64,000 nucleotides of DNA, from NCBI RefSeq assembly GCF_000715075.1, contig NC_134089.1:68058697-68122696 (forward strand), read 5' to 3'. The translations under genes and the position numbers were made by a program. This document shows positions 57,631 to 64,000 of the stretch, one piece after another. Origin of the DNA: Nicotiana tabacum (taxonomy: Eukaryota; Streptophyta; Magnoliopsida; Solanales; Solanaceae). The notes under the pieces are model-generated. The model was given only the letters and a program-made list of their open reading frames with translations. It searched no databases and was not told the origin of the DNA. Numbering within the stretch: the stretch's first letter is position 1; every line of letters begins with the position of its first letter.

Positions 57631-60543
57631 TATCACGACCCAAGATCCGGTTAATCTTGATGGAACCTAACCCAACCCGCTAGTTAAGCCAAATAACAGT
57701 CAACACAACTCAAGTAAGAAATATAAGAGTCAATGAGTACAATAATTGAACTTCCATACAAAATTCCAAGGATTGGTAGTACAAATTATGAGCTTCGAAG
57801 ACTTTCAATTTACAAAGCTAGTGCGAAATAACTACATCATCTATTGGAAATCTACGTAAATAGATTTGCATATCTAAAGCTACAAAGGACAAGTGGCAGC
57901 CATAATCGAAATGCTGGTACATCTTCAATGCCAGCTCTCATCCTACACAACAATATCAGCTTCAAGATCTACACTCAAGATGCAGAAGTGTAGTATGAGT
58001 ACAACCGACCTCGTATACTCAATAAGTAACAAACCTAAATGTAGGTTGAAAATAGTGAAGAGCTCGGAAGATATCTAGAGTCCAACATCAATAATCCATA
58101 GTAACATGAGATATGGTAATGCCACAAACAATAAATAACACAGAAAAAATTATGCCCAGCTCGATCACAGTTATAGGAAAATATACATGATTTTCAAGTA
58201 TGAAAGTCAAAGTCCAAATCTTACCATTGAAATCAATTAAACATGTATTTGTCCAAGAACTGTATTTTTAAATCCATAACACTAGATAAGAATTTTCATT
58301 TATCGGTTAGTATGAGGAAAGACACATCTCTATGCCTACATACATATATATGTCGAGTCATCAAATGTAATATACTGTCTAACATGAGGAAAATACACCT
58401 CTACGCCTATATGTCAAATATGCATGTCAAATCATCAAGTGTCATATTACCATCTAGCATGAGGAAAATGCATCTCTATGCCTACAGGCCAAATATACAT
58501 GTCAACTCAATATCATCACTATGAAACCAATAAGAAATAACCACCTGGCCCAAGGCCCTCACCATTATACACAACAACACTTAGCATTGTACATGTTCCT
58601 GGTGCACGCGTAGCCTCAAAATTAGTAACACTTAAATCAATGTGGGGCCTGACATATGTGCCACCTGAAAATCCATATAATTGTTGCAGCGTGCAACCCG
58701 ATCCAACATTACTTGTGACATGGCTCTAAGGCCCACATTAGTCATTAAACTATCCAAGTCTTCATATGAAAACCTCTCATAGAACATGAACCAATTATAT
58801 AACATAGAATATCACAATGTGCCTCAAATACAGCTCAAACTTGTGTCACGTACAAAGACACCAATAACATGTGACATGGCATATCAAAAATACACAGATG
58901 CATAGATATAACATGCGTATATAACTATAATGACGGAAATAGTATGACTACGGCTAAGGTAAATAGCACAACATCGCAAAAATAGGCCTATCATGTCTCA
59001 TTAATTAAGTAGATGACGCCCCAAGTTCATATATGTTACTTACCACGAACAAGTCAAATCAAATGTCGAGCAAGCCAAATGATACTCTAGAACAGCCATA
59101 TCACGTGAATCAACCTTTGAATGGCTCGAAACTAGACTAAAGCAACTCAAAAATATCAGTTAATTCAATAGGAAACAAACCCAAGCGATAAAGGTTGAAT
59201 CTTTAATCAAATATTAAAAATCAACTAAAAAGTCATTTGAATACAAGTCCAACCATACAAATTTCATCCAATTATGACTCCTTATAAATATTCACAACCC
59301 AATTATTCACTTTAGTAAAGTTTAGACAAAAACACCTAATTTTTTTTAGATTCATAATCAAAATCCCAAAATTGAAGATGGAATCATGTAAAATAATCAA
59401 ATTCGAGTAAAAAATACTTACCCTAATCCATGTGGTGAAACTCCTCTCCAAAATTGCCCAGAATTGAGCTCTAAATCCCAAAATATGATAAAATTAAACA
59501 ACCCTCGAATATATAGAAGTCTGCCAGCATTTTTGCATGTGCAAACCCTAAGCCTCTTCAGGGGCGTCACTTTTGCAACAAAATCCTTCTTCTGTAGTGA
59601 CAACTAAAAATCTTACCTCTTGCACATGTGGACAACTTTAAACTTCTGTGAGGTGCGAGGAATATCTGCTTTTGTGAAGTTCCTACCCAGATTTCCTTCT
59701 TGCTCCTACGCTACAAAACGTGCATCTGCGACTCCGGAGGTGTGCTCCTCATTCGCATATGCACTCACTACGCCTACGCCTCATGTGACGCTTTTGCGGC
59801 TCCACACCTGCACCCAAACTTCTACAGGTGCGACCACACCAGATCCCTGCCAACCATCAATAACCAACATGCCACCAAATGACCAAAAATCAATCTAAAA
59901 CACACCTGAGGCCCCCGGGACCCCATCCGAATATACCAAAAAGTTTAAAAAAACATAACACGAACCTACTCGAGACCTAAACTCACACATAACAAAATAA
60001 AAACATCGGATCGTCGATCAAGATAAATCTCTTAAGTTCATAAATATCAAACTTCGAACCAAGCATCTTATTCAGGCCGAACCAACCAGGAATGAACCCA
60101 AATTTTACATACAAGTTCCAAATGACATATCGAACCTATTACAACTCTCGGAACAACAATCCGAATCCATTAACATTGAAGTCAACTTTTGGTCAAACTT
60201 ATGAACCTTCCAAACCTTCAAATTGCCAACTTTCGCTAATTAGCGCCAAAACCTTCTCGAAATATCCAATTTAAATACAAGCATACGCCCAAGTCCAAAA
60301 TCACCATCCATACCTAACGGAACCATCAAAACTCTTATCTAAGGTGAAAAACATAAAAGTCAAAATTGGTCAACTCTTCCAACTTTAAGCTTCCAAAATA
60401 AGAATCATTCTTCAAAATAAATCCCGAACCATTTGAAAACCAAAATTGATGATACACACTAGTCATAGTACACCATATAAAATACTCAAGACCTTAAACC
60501 AACGATAAAAGTGCAAATGCTCAAAACGACTGGTCGGGTCATT
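57631..60543 (-). repeat. LTR of element F (5' LTR, right side)
   Basis: On the plus strand it begins TATCACGACCCAAGATCCGG, as G does, and ends CGACTGGTCGGGTCATTA, missing the last bases of the usual TTACA. It is related to, but clearly different from, the E LTRs: the middle has TGCGA/GTGCGACC words (59520-59830) not seen in E. A tandem arrangement 'ACACCTCTACGCCTATATGTCAA' (58318-58505) is present. No matching left LTR of F is visible in the window. Confidence 0.65.
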
Positions 60544-62994
60544 AGAAAAGCATAAGTACAGCAATGACAACTTAGAACAAAGACATAAATTTATAGACAA
60601 GGGAAAGATATCATAATATAATTCATGTCTCTCATCCTCTCCTGTACGGAAATACCATTCGTGCCATGAACTCTTATCCTTACATTATAATATAAAATTA
60701 ATTGTACGACATTACCCTTCGTGCTTTTACCTTATTCCTCACATGATAATGTAAAATAAGAGCACGTCATTATTTTTCGTGCGTAATAATGTATATGAAA
60801 TAGAACGACATCAGCCTTCGTGTTTTATACTCTTCTCACATGTTAACGATGTCACTCTCCGTGCTTTACACTCTTCCTCACCAAGCACGTGTTATATGAA
60901 CGACAAGCAAGGTAGAAAGAATGGATAAAATTAAGAAGAGTTGCTAAGAAAATACACCACATGAACATCAATCACAGATCTAGAACCGATAAACAATTCA
61001 ATAAAGCTCGAGAACCATATTGTTCAAGTATCTCGAAAGCTCAAACATGCATTATAACATAAGTATGGAACTCAAGTACTTCTGAATTACGGTCATAAAC
61101 ATGTAATTGTGATTAGATATTGATGATCGAATTTATCACATCAACGATTTCGCAGGGAGTCGGGCAAATTTAATCAAGTTATAATAAGTCGAATCATGTT
61201 TTCTAGCATAGAAATTCATATTCGTATTATTACGGACATCAAGTAAAATGTGAGGCAAGAAAATCACATATTCCAACAAGGCATAAAGAATCGTACAATA
61301 TACCCCGAGCATGAATAACCCTAGTACATGCATGTACGCTCATCACATCGCATATACATCAACCCCGCATGTAGCAAATAATATTATTTTATTAGAAAAA
61401 ATTCTCCCAACAAAGCTACGCAAGACACTTACCTCAAATAAGCTAAATCAAAACTCTAAGAATCTCTTGTTGCGTGAAACAATATCCGGATAGCTCGAAT
61501 CTAGCCAAAACAACTTAATATCATAAATAAAAGCCATTAAAATGATTGCTAACAGTAAAGCTTTGATCTTTAACTAAACTCAAAAGGTCAACCCCGAGCT
61601 CGCTCCCCATAATCCAACAAAACTCACAAATTCCGAATACACATTCCGATACAAGTCCAACCATACTAATTTCATCCAAATTCGACCTCAAATCGGCCTT
61701 CAAATCATCAATTTTTTATTTAGAAAAGTTTTTACTAAAATCCCCAATTTTTTCAATTTGGTTCATCAAATAATCACTAAATTCAAGGTTGAAATCATGA
61801 AATATAAACAAACCCGAGTAAAAAATACTTACCCAAATCCAAGTAGTGAAAATTCCCTCCAAAATCGCTCAAATCCGGGCTCTAAAACATTGTGATAAAA
61901 AGTAATTAAATTTTGAAACAAGTAAAAATGTAGCAGTTGTCCCAGCCTGAATCAGATCCTAGATGATCCTAAAACTTGTGTTTGACAAGACCAACACGTT
62001 CCTTGCGAGATTACACCCAGGATAGACTTTTTAATCACCAAGTTTGGCCTTAAAATAAGAGAATATGATGTTTTGATGTTTTAAAGGAAGCCCAAAAAAT
62101 TTCAAGGACGTAAATGGTATCTTCGTAATTATTTACACCAGGAAAAAAAACCATCAATAAAAATATTTGTTTTAGAACCAAAACGCGTTTGAAATATCCC
62201 AGATACAAAACATATATACATTTCAATCATAAAATAAACTATGAACCGGCTCGCGCACTCAAAACACCAAAAAGAGGTCATCTTGACCCGATATTGGCCA
62301 TGGTCAAACTCCAAATCCTTAAATAATTTCTTCACCAATGATTCAAAACACGCCCGATCCTATCAAGACCTATCCAATCATACCACCAAGTACAAATATA
62401 TTATCCAAACTTATCCAAAGCCACAAAACACCCACTGGGACATTACAATAAAGAATTGAGGCTCAAGCCGAATAGAATTTCTCTTAAGTTTTTAAATCTC
62501 CATTCTTCCGAAAGAGTTTCTAAATCATACTTAAACACTTCGAATTACATCCAAACTTGAACACAAGTTGAATTCAACTATATATACCTATTCGAAGTCT
62601 CAGAACACAAATTGGAGTCCAATAACATCAAAGTCAACTCTTGGTCAAATTTATGAACTTTAAGTTCTTCAAATGTCAACTAATAGTGTCGAATTCTTAT
62701 AGGAACCTCCAAAATAAAATACGAGCATACGTACAAGTCCAAAATCATCATATGAACATATCGAAAGAATCAATACCCGATTCTGAGTCTATTTACCCAA
62801 AAATCTGATGATGGTCAACCCTTCCAATTTAAAGCTTCCAAATCAAGAGTCATTCTTCCAAATCATGCCTGAACAACTCAAAAACTAAAACCAATAATAC
62901 ACTCTAGTCATAATATATCATATGAAATTACACAAAGACTCAAACACCGAATAAAATGCTATAACTCAAAACGACTGATCCGGGTTGTTATACA
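60544..62994 (-). repeat. Element E 5' LTR remnant (right copy)
   Basis: It matches 29006-31413 from its first bases (AGAAAAGCATAAGTACAGCA against AGAAAGCACAGGTGCAGCA) to the tip GGGTTGTTATACA at 62994. The first 120 or so bases present in the left LTR are missing and F LTR sequence adjoins directly. The minisatellite counterpart is at about 60708-60900. Confidence 0.7.
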
Positions 62995-63349
62995 GTAGAA
63001 GAAAAAAAGGGATGGAAATTATGTGACATTTATACTCTGAATTAACTTTAAATAAAATAAAGTAGGTAAATAGTACTAATATTCTATTCATAAACAAGAT
63101 GATTGAATAATTGTGAACAATATGATCGAGGTTAAAAAAGTATTGTATTAGAAGTCATAGTGCAAACTAATAATACTTAGTAGTAGATAAATTATTCAAT
63201 GGCTATTTGATTTTGCTTCCTTTAATATTAGACATGATTAATATTCTTTAATATTTTCCGCATACCGTACAAGGTTTATACTAATTAATTTATAATAGGC
63301 AGTAAATTGTGAATAATTGTATGGTTAGTGATATATATTGTTACAAGGA
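62995..63349. other. AT-rich sequence without recognisable feature
   Basis: Between the end of E and the start of the J LTR I see no gene, repeat or motif. This may be the only unique flanking DNA in the window. Confidence 0.5.
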
Positions 63350-63962
63350 TTTATAGGGTAAATTAGTTTACATAAATGATCGAATGACTAAATGACACGT
63401 GAAATCAAAGACATGTAGAAAGTAAATTATTTAGCAACCAGTATTGGGAACAACAGATGCAACAGACATCAGGTTGACCCCGAAGGGAATATGATCAACG
63501 TGAGCAGAATCAAATGCTTTCCATCATATATCATTCAAACAAGAATATTCCATGGCATTAAATGAGCAGCCATTGTGGAGAATATTTGCATTCATGATCT
63601 GCCGTTACATATTTATCAATGGCTCTCTTTATTGTTATTTAAGAGGAGCTTGATCCTAGGATCTTATTTCCCTATGTATAAATATAAACAGTAGAATCAA
63701 CATCCTTTCTAAGGGAGGAAATTCTTGTCAAAACCTATGCTACATTCTATTCTTAAGCTAAACCAAATAACTTTACTTTCTTTTTATATTGTTCTTACTT
63801 CTATCTTCGAAGGCATTGCTCTCAGAGCCAAACCTGTCGTTTTCTTTTATTCTAATACTAAGTCTTATTTTTAATCTAGTTTAGTTAATATTGTGGATCA
63901 AATCAGTTTGATTGTCTATAAACCATGTAAAAAATTTAACTGTACCGTTTTATGGGTAAATA
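63350..63962 (+). repeat. Decayed Tat-like 5' LTR (element J)
   Basis: The start TTTATAGGGTAAATTAG aligns with TGTACACGGTAAAAATTAG of A. The end ACTGTACCGTTTTATGGGTA followed by AATA aligns with the B end (TTGTTACCATTTTCACGGTA, AACA). A TATA-like word is at 63677-63684. It is strongly diverged from A, B and C, so it belongs to an older or sister family. The internal part lies beyond the window. Confidence 0.55.
63677..63684 (+). promoter_or_regulatory. TATA box in J LTR
   Basis: TATAAATA in the context CCCTATGTATAAATATAAAC, about 330 bp after the LTR start, as in A and B. Confidence 0.45.
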
Positions 63963-63965
63963 GTT

Positions 63966-63984
63966 AGGCACCCACTATGGGGCT
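63966..63984 (+). other. Decayed tRNA-Lys primer binding site of J
   Basis: AGGCACCCACTATGGGGCT matches the B primer site at 15 of 19 bases, directly after the J LTR end. Confidence 0.6.
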
Positions 63985-64000
63985 TAGACAATTGCATAAT

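Larger units (their letters stand above)
28887..62994 (-). mobile_element. Coding-less Tekay-related element E, host of A, C, H (and G, F)
   Basis: Two LTR copies, 28887-31413 and about 60544-62994, are closely similar along their length and face the minus strand. The internal sequence that remains is in three pieces (31414-31457, 42328-43412 and, possibly mixed with F, 55839-57630), separated by insertions C and H(G). The pieces match the internal region of G in the same order. No gag or pol motif is visible. The left tip of the 3' LTR appears to have been cut by insertion of A, and the left tip of the 5' LTR is replaced by F LTR sequence. Confidence 0.65.

Overview
The window is a block of nested LTR retrotransposons from a plant nuclear genome. 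The families (Tekay/Del-type chromoviruses and Tat-like Ty3/gypsy elements with tRNA-Lys and initiator tRNA-Met primer sites, LTRs opening with a CCCGACCGGTCG-like palindrome, protein wording such as [10 protein letters not shown]) look like those of Solanaceae, most probably Nicotiana or a relative; this attribution is from memory, not from a search. I see no host gene, tRNA, rRNA or CRISPR. Every coding region is a retroelement gene broken by stops or frameshifts.

Layout. The oldest visible layer is E, a minus-strand element without coding capacity: 3' LTR 28887-31413, scattered internal pieces (31414-31457, 42328-43412, and 55839-57630, which may belong to a related element F), and a 5' LTR remnant at about 60544-62994. 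A, a plus-strand Tat-like element (1-8042 and 28516-28885, left end outside the window), appears to sit in or beside the E 3' LTR. D, a plus-strand Tekay-type chromovirus (8043-28515, LTRs of about 2.7 kb), splits the A 3' LTR. B, a second Tat-like element (12879-22782), splits the D polyprotein just after the protease, with a GTTAG/GTCAG target duplication. Thus E > A > D > B is four levels deep. Further right, C, a third Tat-like copy on the minus strand (31458-42327, CAAGA/CAAGT duplication), lies just inside the E 3' end. H, a plus-strand solo LTR (43413-55838), lies in the E internal region, and G, a second coding-less minus-strand element (43967-54522, GTTTC/GTTTT duplication), lies inside H. 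The window ends with a decayed Tat-like 5' LTR and primer site (J, 63350-63984).

The Tat-like elements A, B and C have an unusual plan. They carry gag and (A and B) a protease, but no reverse transcriptase, RNase H or integrase that I can find. Downstream they carry a gene on the OPPOSITE strand with an N-terminal domain resembling the 'putative gypsy type transposon' family and a C-terminal coiled coil. This antisense gene has TATA boxes and small GT-AG introns at equivalent positions in the copies. The sense gag/protease unit and the antisense gene converge on a non-coding zone holding a repeated 'TAAGAGCCACTGTCGCCAGC' word and small hairpins whose stems vary compensatorily. C carries two diverged copies of the antisense gene.

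The coding-less elements E, F and G keep the primer site, part of the leader, the end of the 3' polypurine zone and the LTR tip of a Tekay-type element. That suggests they were mobilised in trans by D-like relatives. D itself is dead: frameshifts, stops, a lost catalytic Glu in integrase and the B insertion.
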